The translations under genes and the position numbers were made by a program. The notes beneath the pieces were generated by a model. That model was not told the DNA's origin and ran no database searches. It saw only the letters and a program-made list of their open reading frames with translations. From Camarhynchus parvulus (lineage: Eukaryota; Chordata; Aves; Passeriformes; Thraupidae), in assembly GCF_901933205.1 (NCBI RefSeq), contig NC_044572.1:92346965-92410964 (forward strand): 64,000 nucleotides of DNA. Reading direction: 5' to 3'. Positions 33,601 to 45,400 of the stretch are shown in pieces. How positions within the stretch are numbered: position 1 is the stretch's first letter; every line of letters begins with the position of its first letter.

Positions 33601-35869
33601 TAAGTGTTGCATAGAAGTAGTGATTATGGCTACACTTCTCCTCTACAGCCATGCCATCTCCCAGCCTGTATTTGCTGACATTAGTGACTACTTACGCATT
33701 TCTAGCAGAATGGCCATTAAGATCCTGATATATTTACTCCTAAAGCTTCCCCTCGGACTACATATCTGGTCAGCATAGCAGCATCTCTGAAATACACTGA
33801 CAGCTCTTTTATAAAGATTTAATTAAAAATTATTCTGGAAACATGGTTTATTACATCTCAGAGTGATGAAAATCAGTTATTCGGCATTGTAACTGCAGTG
33901 GGAGAATATCTCTGTAGTTCACTCTATTAGCCCCTGACAGATTGGATTTCTTCTTCCATATTTCAACTTTGAAAAACCCTGCTAATAACATGCAGATTTT
34001 TATGCTGTTTTTGTACCAAAGTAGTAACTGCTGGGGTTCAATCTCTGTGTGTGTGTGTATGTTGCAGGCAAGCACCAACATGAGTGGTTCTCAAAGTCAC
34101 AGGGAATATTCAGAAGGGGGGTAAGAAAATCTCTTCAAATCATGTTAAGAAATCACATCCCCGATTCAGGACTGAAACCTACCCATTCATATCAGAACAA
34201 AACCTAAATACAGAATCAATTTTTAAAGAATAACTTATACTCATAAATCCATTACAGTATGAAAATTCTAAATCTGCTTTGAATTTGAGGAGGATCAGTC
34301 CTGCCCTACATAGTCTTAGACTTGTTATGCTGTATGATGCTTGTAGGTGGCATTCTTCCAGCTTCCTAATACAAATATTCCTCTGAATAACTGATTTTTC
34401 TGGGAAGGTAACAGCAGATGATAGATGATAGCAATAATACTGGTGTACAAGTCATATAATGATTTATATAGAGAGACAATTACTTAATCTTTTTCTCATT
34501 TTAGCCAACATAGCCCATGGAAGTTGGCAGCAGCAAGAACTTTTTAAGGAATAATAATCCTGGGTGTCTTATCATAACTTTTTCTTAAACTCCTTTGGCT
34601 ATTGAACAAGGAATTCAAATTTCCCTGCACATGGGCAATTTCTCTCAGGGTTAGGCAACGTTTCTTTGTCATGCAGAACATTTTCATTCCAAAATTTGAT
34701 AAGCAAAGTGAGCATTGACCTTGCTGTGGCTATTATTCTGGTTTTTAATATTTTCAATTGATGGCTGATACTTTGTCTTCTTAAATAAAGAAAAATCCTT
34801 CTCAGAAGAAAAGATATAAAAATATATTGCTTCCTTCTATTTTCTGATTCTGAAAATTACCAGGTGCCAAGCTCTGAACATAATAAAATTGAAGACCCAT
34901 GAGGGTGACCTAAAGAATCACAACGGTGAAGAATTGTGATATAGTGGTTTAGCTAATTTTGTAGCAGCTGCTGGACACTAGAAAAATGAGAAATGAGTTT
35001 TCTGTTGCTGAATATAATGAATTCCTTTTCTGTCCTGTCATAAATTACCAAACTTCGTAAATGAAAACAAAGATGAGGTGCATGCAAATATAAAGGTTAA
35101 TATGAAAATACATAATTTAAATGGAGAAATACTGCATATTGCCACAAGAGGATTTTCTTGCATCAGATATTGCATAATTCTTCTAAATAAGGTATTTTAA
35201 AATTAGCAGATTGATGTAACACAACTTCCGTATCTTCAGAGCAATTTTCTATTATTTGCAAAACTGGCTACATTTTCAAGAACATAAATACAGCTGAGTG
35301 ACTTCATTTCAGGGTAATTTTGAAGCCTCATTTACTTCTATTTTATCAGAATCTGTAAGTTTGCAATAGAACAAGGCAGCCACTTCTAGTTAGAACTAGA
35401 TTTAAATACCTTTCTGAATCAGACCATGAAGTGCCTGATCATTTAGTAGTGACATGACTTACTCTTTTAGTTGTGTTTGCAGTTGTATTCAATTCAGTGT
35501 GGCTCAGCTTGATTTTGAAGGCAGCAATGGGTGTTGTTTATTGGTTTATGCCATATATGAATAAATGTACCGTCAATAAGTGGTGGTCAGATTTCTCTTG
35601 ATGATCACTCTAAAATGCTCATAATTACTATTTAATACACTTATGGTAATATTAAGAATAGAAATTTCCCAACTGGGGCAAGTTTCAATGTATCCCCAGC
35701 CTCTAGACTAGGCTTTTACTAGTCAGACTGTTCTGGGTGTACAGTGGCAGTCATTGGAGTCCCCCAGGACCTAATACTCCCCTATTCCATAGAGCTCTTT
35801 CAACCCAGCAAATGTCCCAAGGGACCTTATGAGTTCATGTTCCTAGGATTTCTGTGGTTGAGATGACTC
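27612..35869. other. Gene-free stretch, about 8.3 kb
   Basis: AT-rich, with no coding exon or mobile element recognised. A 19-bp tandem repeat lies at 28,582-28,618 (TGATAGAACCTTTATGCT twice) and a short GT run at 34,046-34,058. Confidence 0.55.
28582..28618. repeat. Exact tandem repeat, 19-bp period, two copies
   Basis: TGATAGAACCTTTATGCT occurs twice with one T between. The identity of the two copies suggests a recent slippage event. Confidence 0.9.
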
Positions 35870-36545
35870 TCGAGGTATTAGAAATAGGTGATAGGTATTA
35901 GAAAGTCTTTTTTCCCAGCCCCAGGACTGAAGAAGAAGTCGAGATTTGTCTGTTCTTCATTTCAAGGTTGTTTATTTTCTCTTATCTATTACATTCTTTT
36001 TCTGACCTGCAGAGGTCTGTCCAGCAGGTTGGGTTGTGGCACAGTGCCTGCCTCTGGGGTGGTGTTAGCTTTTTATACTAAGAACTATGTGTACTTTATT
36101 TACAATAATTTTCCAATACTTATCACCTATGTTAGACAGTCTGTCTCTACTCTAAACCAATCCAAAAGTGTCACCATCACAGCAGAAGATGGAGGACAAG
36201 AAGAAGAAGAAGGACAGCACATGCTCAGATTCCTCCATCTTGCTTCTTGAACCCCCATTCTAAAACCCCAAAATTCTACTTTTTCACCCTGTGACAAATT
36301 AACTATTATCCTACTCAAACTCTTGCGGCTTGTAAATCTTCACACAAAGTTGGCAATTTTTTTCCATGGGCCAAAATCAAAGGCACGGGTGTCTTTTTGA
36401 CTCTGTGCCAAGGTCTCTGAGCCCCTTGCCAGGGTTTCAAGTCATCCAGAGCATTCAGAGGAATGTCCTGGGTCCTGACACATGCCCAGGATGAGTTTCC
36501 CTGTGAGCCAAAAGCCTTTCTGGCACAAGACTCAAGTTGCATTTC
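35870..36545 (-). mobile_element. Solo LTR of an endogenous retrovirus (LTR family D)
   Basis: On the minus strand it has a TATA box (TATAAAAAG, 36077-36069) and, about 100 nt downstream, an AATAAA (35976-35971), the U3-R-U5 layout of an LTR. Blocks such as CCAGCCCCAGGACTGAAG near 35,920, GACCTGCAGAGGTCTGTCC near 36,004, TCCTCCATCTTG near 36,231 and CTTGTAAATCTTCACAC near 36,330 match a family I recall from songbird genomes, with few differences, so this copy may be young. No retroviral gene adjoins it. The outer limits are approximate. Confidence 0.78.
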
Positions 36546-37495
36546 CCAACTCTTGTGATATCACTCTTGTGTTATCAGTCTTTGTGATAACAAATTATAC
36601 TTAACTTTCCAGGATATTTAAGTAATATTTATACATTTAGTAAAGGTACGACTTCAACAGCTCCAGAAATTATATGTTATTTTCTTTTATGGTCTTTGCA
36701 GGCAAGTGAAAGACAATGGATTTCTTCTGTACAAAACTGGAGAGATGCTGGAAGTTATCAAGCAAGTCACACGAGTGAACGCAGTTGCACAGGTCAAGAA
36801 AGGGAGATGTCTCAGTAAATCCTGCTTGAGTCAGTCACCAATAACTTCACTGAAATGAGCAGGATTAGCTGGATCTGCTAATAACAAAGAATGTGTTCCT
36901 GGGGTGAGAGGCCTCCTGGTACTCCCTGAGGAACTCTGCTGAAGAAAGAGCAGCATGGCTTCGATGTCTTTGGAAGCCACAAAACTGAATTTAATTTGTT
37001 AAATCAATCTGGTAAACAATCTGTGCTCTAAACAAATGACACAAAATGTTTTCAAGAGGGCCTCTGCAATGGGCCTGGGAGCAGCCAGCGCAAGTTATTA
37101 TTCAGGCTCCTCCTGATGCTGCTGTTGTTTCTCCATGCTCCTTTGTGGGTGTGCACTGGAGCTTTTACCACCTTATCTAATAGGCAGTGCATATTTATAC
37201 TTTGATCATTTTTAGGGTGGATTATGAATATGAACTCTCATTAAAGTTTTTCCTCCAGAAGTATCAAATTAGATGTTGTCAAAATTTTCTTCACTTAAAA
37301 AATACACTGCATTGAAGTTAAATTAAGGTTTATTTTGAATTTGTCAAAATTTACAAAAGATTTCTTTAGGTAATATTTAGTTAAAATATTCCACATTTAC
37401 TAAATAAATACCTTGCATTGAAGCTTAACAGATATGCAAGTCTGAAAAAATGCCATTATATTCATTACCCACCCACTCCACTTTTATTTGGTTTA

Positions 37496-37615
37496 GTTTT
37501 TGGTGGTTTTTTTGGTTTTTGGGTTTTTTTTTGGGTTTTGGTTTTTGGTTTTGGTTTTGGTTTGGTTTTTGGTTTTGGTTTTGGTTTGGTTTTCTTTTTG
37601 TTTTTTTTTTTTTTT
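37496..37615. repeat. T/G-only tract with GGTTTT periodicity
   Basis: From 37496 to 37593 the plus strand has only T and G, 98 nt, mostly GGTTTT and GGTTTTT units with two GGG. After one C it runs on as poly(T) to 37615. Open frames across it translate only the repeat. Confidence 0.92.
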
Positions 37616-39659
37616 CAAGCAAGTAGACCAAGTAGGAGTTGTTTACAGAACACTGCCTTCAATATTTGTGGGTGAAGACCTTAAAGTGTTCCCTGAGCGT
37701 GACCCATCTTGGATGCACAGTAGTGACAATGTGGGTCTCTGTTGGGAAACCCTCCTGGAAGAGCAGACCAGGCTCCATCCCATGGATCATCCCTGTCAAG
37801 TAAAGCTGCTTTTACAGGGCAGCAGACAACCAAAGGGTGGCATCCTGAGGGTTTGCTGCTTCTGGGCTACTGCTAGTTATTCAGTAAATTTTAATTAATT
37901 AACTTACCAGTTCCAGTATTTTTTTCCACTTATACAAAAGTGAATAAAAAGGAAGAACACACACATTTCTCTACTTGTGCACTAAATGTGCATCTCAGCA
38001 TGTTTTGGAACACAGGAAGCTTTCCAGGACCTGGCATATTTTTATGCATACATATGCTGAGCACTCTACGCCTACGAAGAGCTCAAAGGTCATGTCTGCA
38101 TGGTCTGATAGACTCCACAGCTTCATTTGAAAACAGAGGCACAGTGAGAAATAATTTTGCTTTGCAAAGGCAAGAGAAGCCTGAAGCAATAAATCCCCCA
38201 CCTCCCTGCAAGCTGCATTGGTGCCAACATCGTAGTAGCTGTTCAAAACATTAATACTAGAATGTAGAGAACAGTTTTGCATAAGATCCAAGGGTAAGGA
38301 GTCAATCACTAATTTACACTGTCATGCTTATTTAAGCACTATTTTGTGTTTCCTAGGGACACAACATAACTTGGATAACACTTACTGACAGATGACAGAT
38401 TGTCTCCATAGCTTTATGCAACCTATGCTCTGCAAAATACTGTTCACTACAAGCAAAATTGGTACTTATGATAAAAACTGATGAAAACATTTCCTTCCTC
38501 TTTTGCCAAGGTTCTCATGTTAAAACACTCCAACTCATCAGAGTTAAAAATGGAGCAAGTAATATAAATTCAGTATTATAATATTATACAAATTTATACT
38601 CAATCAGGTGCCAGCCAAAAGATGGAACACAGATCTCATTTTCTTCTGGATTTTCATAGTAAATAAATGTTTACATTCTTCTCATCAAGAATAGTGCAAC
38701 TCCAGAACATTAAAAAAATTAGTTTCACATTATAAAAACAGTACTAGGTAACTAATAAACTGACTCAGAATTTCCTGTTGTATCTCATTTTGATTAGCAT
38801 GATAAAATGAAGAAACCTATCAGGATTTTTCACAAAATGGAATCTTAATAACAGTTAAATGTTGCACAGGTCTTGTCCAAGATTTTTATTTTAATTGTTA
38901 TTTAAGAGTGGCATATTTCACTTGCCATTTTTCATGAACTCACGTCCAGATTACCTGAAGACTCTGCAGCATCTTTCCTGCACTGTCTCACCTGAGCCTG
39001 AAGGACCTTTTCACGGCATGAGCTTATTTCTGCTGAGCCAAGAATCTGGCACTCTTAGCTGTGCCAAGAGCATAAAATTGTCTTTTATGAGTGGGAGGCA
39101 ATGAGTGGGAAGAGGTAAAGCAGTTCCTTCCTGAGCATCCAACCTTGGGACGAACAAGACTGATGGCTGCTATGAACAGCCAAGATAAACCCATGGCAGG
39201 GTGCCCAGGGATGCAGAACTCACACGGTGGTGTTTGGCAGCCCTGTCCCAAAGGCCACCTGAGATCTCTCATGTTTTGCTGGGCTCTGGGCAGACAGCTG
39301 CAGTTTTCCTCCTGCCACACATCCCCACTGAGCAGTGGTCTCCAGCAGGTAATGTTTTGCGTTTGTTTGTTTAAGTTTTCCTGTGGAAAACCAGCCAGGA
39401 GTCAATCATAGTTCTGGGCTGGAAGACATCCAACACAAAACAAGATAGAGATTGGGAGAAATTGGTAAAATAAATGAAAACATCTTAAGATTAATTATGC
39501 CACAGGCAGAGGTTAGAGGGAAGTGTTGCATTCCTTTAAACCAGATGTATGCATTCAAAAGTCTCTACCAGCAGGTGGCTATTCAAGATTTTAAGATTGA
39601 GTAGGAGTTGCTGTTTTTTGGAAAGGGAGTGTTATACCAGTCAGGGAGAATAAAGAGCC

Positions 39660-39702
<43 letters not shown>

Positions 39703-39705
39703 TTT
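39660..39705. repeat. ATTT tetranucleotide microsatellite
   Basis: About 11 uninterrupted ATTT units. The lack of interruptions makes it a likely length polymorphism. Confidence 0.95.
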
Positions 39706-42334
39706 GCACTTTAATTTAATGTCTATTTATCATTAATTGTTTCTTTTCAGTGATCCTAAAGTCTAACCTGTCTCTGGGAAGTCTGATGCTCTGTGACGAA
39801 TCCAGCTCTTCCAGTGTTTCATGTCATTGCCAAAGCAGAAAAAGCCTGGAATGTGCAAGGAGGTTACCACAAAATGCATCACACAAACATGGATGTTCTG
39901 AATTATAGGTTAGCATAAAATAGCTTACTTCAGTAAGCCATAATAGTAAACCATGTCAAGACATATCAATCAGTGTGATATAAATGAAAAAAATTACACT
40001 ATTCCACCATGATCATTCTGTGAAACTTCTCAGAAGTAGAATAAAACAAATGTTTATATCTCTCTTCCTCACAACTTAAATTAAAGGAGTATAATATTGC
40101 TGTGCTTATGAAATTATATTGACCTGCTTTTTAGAAGACAAATATGTGAGTGGTGAAGAACTGGAATATGATATGTAAAAAAGACAATAGGCAAATGAAT
40201 CATCCCTGAAAAATTTTTGTTTATTCTGTATCTAAAGCCCTAAACCTCATTGGTTCACAGAAGTATTTCATTTAGTGTTCCCATTCCTTTGTTTCATGTT
40301 CCAGAAGATGGCAGTAGTCCCACAGTATCTTATGGATATATAACAGCTGTTTTGTCTTCCTACAGATTGGGTTTTTTCCAGCTGAGTTTCTCTATTTTAC
40401 TGCTTAAGGAGTAAATATTCATTAGCATTACTTCAGTGCTAACATACAGCTTGTACCTGAATTCTCTTAACACCTATTCAGAATTTGCTTTAAAAAAATT
40501 AATCTCCAAAAAAACTAAAATAGAAAAAGCATTTGTATTAAAATGCCTTATTTAAGGACATGTAAAAAGACTATGCATCTACTACTCCATTCTAGGGAGA
40601 TATTAATGTCTGTTCTGTGTTGGGCTAGAGAGCAAAAAGGCATAATTAAGCTAATGGTAGTTAAAACAGGTTTAATTGCAGCCCTGAGCAATCAGGAAAC
40701 TTAAACATTTGAGCAAATATTTTTTATGCCTGCTGATGCATAAACTGAGGTACAAAGAAAAGTTTTTTATTTTCATATTTGTGTTGCTGATCCTCCATTT
40801 AAACAGAAATTCACTATTTGACATTCTCTTAAACTCCATAAAGTCAAACTATGACACAATAAAAGCCTTAGGTCCTCTTTTTGAAAAAAAGAAGTGTATT
40901 ACCCTGTAGTTGCAGCTGAAACTGAAGGTGTAAATCTTCAGAAACTGATGCTGGGTGGTAACTGCAAAAGATGATATCTGTAAATGTCTGTAGACATTTA
41001 CAACCATGTTTTGGAGATCACTGGTATGGCAGGAGGCTTGGTGTGACTACAAATGCCATCAGAGGGAGCACGAGAACATGGGCTGGGTTGGGAACATGGG
41101 TGGGTTGTTTCCAATGACACTGCCTGCTGCATTTATGGTCTCTTGCTTACTGCCGAGGTTCCTGAGTTCCATGTGCATTACTTAGCTCACAACACTGCTT
41201 CTGGTGCATCAAAGCCCCAGTGAGAGCTGCCTCTGTGTGTTCCACTGAGACCATGCCCTGTCTCTTTGTCTGCATTTTCTCAGCACTTTACACAAAAAAG
41301 ACTTGAGTTGGATTGGAACATTTGGATCTTACTCGATTAAATGTAATATATTACTTTAATACCATCTCCAGTATTTCTGAAGATCACTTCCTTCCCAAGT
41401 GTCTTTCAGAGTCTATAGTTTCTTTTTCTTTTAATCTAGGAGCCAGCAATTCATTCCATTGGGATTAATATATTTTTGCCCTGCTTGCTGTGTGAACTGC
41501 AAAATACATGGAAGTTATTTTGGGGACAATAGATTAATTGTAAAGCAGAAATTGAGAAATTACCATGGTGAAATCCTAGCAAGTTTTTCTCCTTTCTTTT
41601 TGTTTCTCTTCCTCTTTCTCTCTTCTCTGAACTCAGTTGAGCTCCTGTCATGATGACCTGAGACTACTTCAAGGATGAGTAAAGAGTGATTTATTCAATC
41701 AATAATCTGTCTTGACCTTGTTTCTGAAAGAAAAAGGAAAATGTGTTCAGAATAATTTAAAATCCTTCCCCTGTAACTCCAGCTGCCTGGAGCTGAATAC
41801 ATCTTCATTATTTTTGGAAAAATGACTGAAAGGCCCAATTTCCTTCTCCAAATCCTCTTGAATGCCTACCACAGCACTGAACTGCGAGAAGGAGGATACA
41901 AGGCATTAGGGACTTGTGCGAAGTCATGAGGAGAAAGATGAGCCCAGTTTCAAAAGTCCAACAGTTTCAGGTCCCTAAACTGTTACCAAAAGATGAGGAT
42001 TATCTGGTGAGAGATGACTTTACACCCTGTGCCTATGACAAGCCATAATTTACTTCATTAATCACCATTTTTAAAGAAAGGACAAATTTAAGTGCTTCAC
42101 CATCAGAAGCTGATGGTGACTGGTTTAAGTTGGACTTGAAACTGCCTCTGATGCAACTGAGAGTGGCCCTGTGGCTCTGGCAGGAGGAGCTGCTGCATGT
42201 GTAAGGTGGCAGTTTCAGAGACAGGCAAGGCATTGTGTTCTATGACAAAGCTGCTACAGAGAAAAATGAGAACAACAATACAGCAGCAAGCACAATTAAG
42301 CATTCATCCAGTTTTTAGAGCAACCAATCAAGGC

Positions 42335-42415
42335 TCTACAGCAGCACAAGACCTTACAGATCATCTAGTTCCAAAGGGAAACCTTTACTAGAGCAGGCTG
42401 CTCAGTGCTCCATTC
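42335..42415 (-). mobile_element. Short CR1 LINE remnant
   Basis: The plus strand reads GACCTTACAGATCATCTAGTTCCAA in two blocks, then ACTAGAGCAGGCTGCTCAG, close to the reverse complement of the CR1 3' region. Short and decayed. Confidence 0.5.
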
Positions 42416-45400
42416 CTGATGTGTTTGTGCTGGTGTAATAGGTGAATAACTGCTGAAGTTTCCTTATGAGCAGGAAAAGGACTCTATCCTTTTGTGATGC
42501 TGCAGGGACCTACAGAGGGGTTCTGGTCACAAGGAAAGCTATAGAGAAAATCTTCCTGAAAGTCATGTACAAGTACAAGAAGTTTGGGAAGAACATCCTA
42601 ATTTCCTTAACTAAAGGCAAGTTTGGTCTGACCAACTTGATGACCTGTGAGGCAGGGACAGGTTCTGGTGACTAGAGGACAGGAGTGGCTGTTTTCTCAC
42701 CTTGGCCCTATGAAGATTTTCTACAGTTTCACACAATTACCTTACAACCCACACACCAATATGAGCACAGCACAAGGATAAGGGGACAAAGAGGCACACC
42801 ATGAAAGTGAGGTGCTTCCAGCAGCAGCAAGCTGGAGGGCACGCTGTGGCTGATACCTAGAGTCCAAAAATACTACATCACTTCCTGAGGAGTAAGGCCA
42901 CGGCACAGTCATAACTAAAACCAAAGTGGTTTTGGTACATGCTTGGAGAGAAATTACAGATATTTATGGTGTTTACTGTAATTAATTGGCTTAGTTCACA
43001 TGAATTCAAATTCTTCAAGTGTGTCTACAAGAACCCAGAGTCGTGTTTGGTAAATGAGGCAGTTTGGTTGAATGGTGGCACTTGTAGCACCTTGGCTCAT
43101 TAAACCAGGGGAGGACAGATGCAGGCTTTGTGAAACTCCCATGGCAAAGGAATCTCACGTGCATATTGGTTCATGTTGGTTGTTACTCCTCTTACACTTA
43201 TGTTCTCTTCCTATAATACCTCTTGGGCCTTTTCTGAGATAAATGAATCCTAAAATCCATACTGGGGATGAGGAACAGTAAATACTGATGTTATTTCCTT
43301 TCTAGCACTTATTCTTTCCCCTAAATGAGCTGGCATTGGTGATGAGTGAAAAAACATAATCAATGTAAAACACACTGATGATTATGTTACAAAAAGTTAG
43401 ATGAACTCTTTTCCCCTTTGACTTTTGGCAATCTGTAGTTAATTTAGAGGTGAAAAAGCCTAATATGAAACTCCATGTTGTCCCATGTTGTCTTGGATGC
43501 TTTCTTTTATCTTGTAGAGAGGCCTTCATAAAGCAGCACAACTAAGATAATGAAGTGATAATGGTTGAATTTCCATTTATTTTCTGATATATAAACACAT
43601 GCAACTTTTTGAAATTTCATGCTTACTGGGCTTAAACATTGCAGTATTTTGCTTTGTCATAAAAAAGAATGAGCCAAGGGAGTGCTTCTTTCTTCTTGTC
43701 ATGCTGTCTGTGTGTACATATTTATAGCAATAAATAAAAAGTTCTGTGGGAAGCCATGCCATGTATATGAAATTTTCTGCTCAACAGCTTCTCCAAACAA
43801 CTGCAGCATGGACGTTTTTACCACAAGATTTTTATTAAATGAAGTACACACAAGTGTGCCTGAAAATCTTTGATGTATGTCCCTCAAAATTGTTTCAGTT
43901 TTCCCTGTCTGAAAGATGTCTTCCCAGTGCATGCTAAATTGTTGCAGATAAATATTTCTCTTGAGCCACTTAACTTTTATCTTTGCTTTCACTCTGCTCA
44001 AGACAATAAAGTAGGGCTGATTCATAGAATTGTCCCTACATTCTCCCTACACAATTAAAGCAGCAAAGCAGATTTAGAGATGAGGAAAAAGGGGGATTAT
44101 CTGGGACTTCAACCAAGGCAAGTTACCAAATATTAGCTAGGACAAGGGAAAAGGGTAGTTAATAGCATTAGGCAGCTGTTCCCCTTTTGCCAGTTTAATG
44201 ACACCTATGTCATTCAATTTTCTTAGCATTGCATCTGTGGTTCAAGGAAAACACAGGATAGGACTGCATCCAGCACAACAAACCTTGCAATATTTTTTTT
44301 CCTGTGAACTGACATCAAAGCTCGCTGGTGTTATCAGAAAGCCATGAGGTTATATTATCAGTATGCTCAAAGCAAAACCTAAAGTATTAATAGTCAACTA
44401 ATTCTTGGAATTTTCCAGTCTAGGAAACAAAATGTTCCCTAAAAAAGGGAGCCATGTGAGACGGCTGCAGGATGGTGCTGTTGTGAAAGGAAAGCAAACA
44501 CATCAATGCACGGACCTCAAACTTGGATCGCCACCTCCTTCTAATCCTGACCTGACTACATGTGTCTTCACAAATCATTTCACCTCCATTCCTGACACTC
44601 TGCTCACATTGCCTACAGAGGCTGTAAATTTTCTTTTAAGTGAAGGAGCTTATTAGACTGAAGATGTACATTTTCTGTAAATTCTTGTAGGAAGACAAGT
44701 CGCTGATGAAGCTGTCACTGCTGACAGGCAATAACTATTTTATGGTGACAAACAGCAGAGGAGGTGAAGTGAGAACAGAGCCAGGGGAAGACCTGAAAGG
44801 AACGACAAGTGCTTTATATTTGACACTGTGCCTTTGATTTAATGAGTCTGCTTACAAGCTTCTGCAGTTTCGGGTTGGATCAGTTACGGAGCAGTGTTGA
44901 TCTTGATCAAAACACAGGAAAATGGTGGAAGCTGGATACTCTGTGAGCCTGGTATTCATCAAAGCTCACAGCAGTTTTTCTTGCTTATCATCAGCTCTGC
45001 TCCTTCTGACTATCTTCTAGCTTGCAAGTTACACAAGTGGGAATCCTGGACTTGTAACCAGAATTCTCAGACACACCCATTTTTGTTATCTTTTATTTTC
45101 CTTTTTCCCCCCTAATTGTTTTTTATCAAGCAACAATTTTTGCCTGCAGTTAGAACTATGGATTCAAACCTTTGAGGAATTTCTCTGTATTTGGCTGTTT
45201 CAACAAAGTATGCAATGCTAATATCCTCCTCTTAATTGATGCAAGCTAAGTCATTAGAGAGGCAGACTTAAAATTGTATAACATACAACAAGCTTCTGGT
45301 ACAACAGATTTCAAAAGAGCTCAACAAAGGAACAGTTGTTTAAATGCATGTACCAGTATGAACATAGGTTCCCTGTTGTCTTCTTCCTAGTCAGATATAA

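Noticed and set aside
36700..36800. Exon-like segment after a TTTGCAG acceptor
   Set aside because: The acceptor looks plausible, but the sequence has no sustained frame, no matching donor of quality and no similarity to KIAA0319 or any other gene I know.
37418..37898. Phe/Gly/Val-rich open frames and a Lys/Pro/Asn-rich frame on the other strand
   Set aside because: They translate the GGTTTT simple repeat and have no independent support.
42466..42675. 69-codon Lys-rich open frame near a CR1 remnant
   Set aside because: It looks faintly peptide-like, but I cannot tie it to a family and it may be part of an old repeat; not called as a gene.
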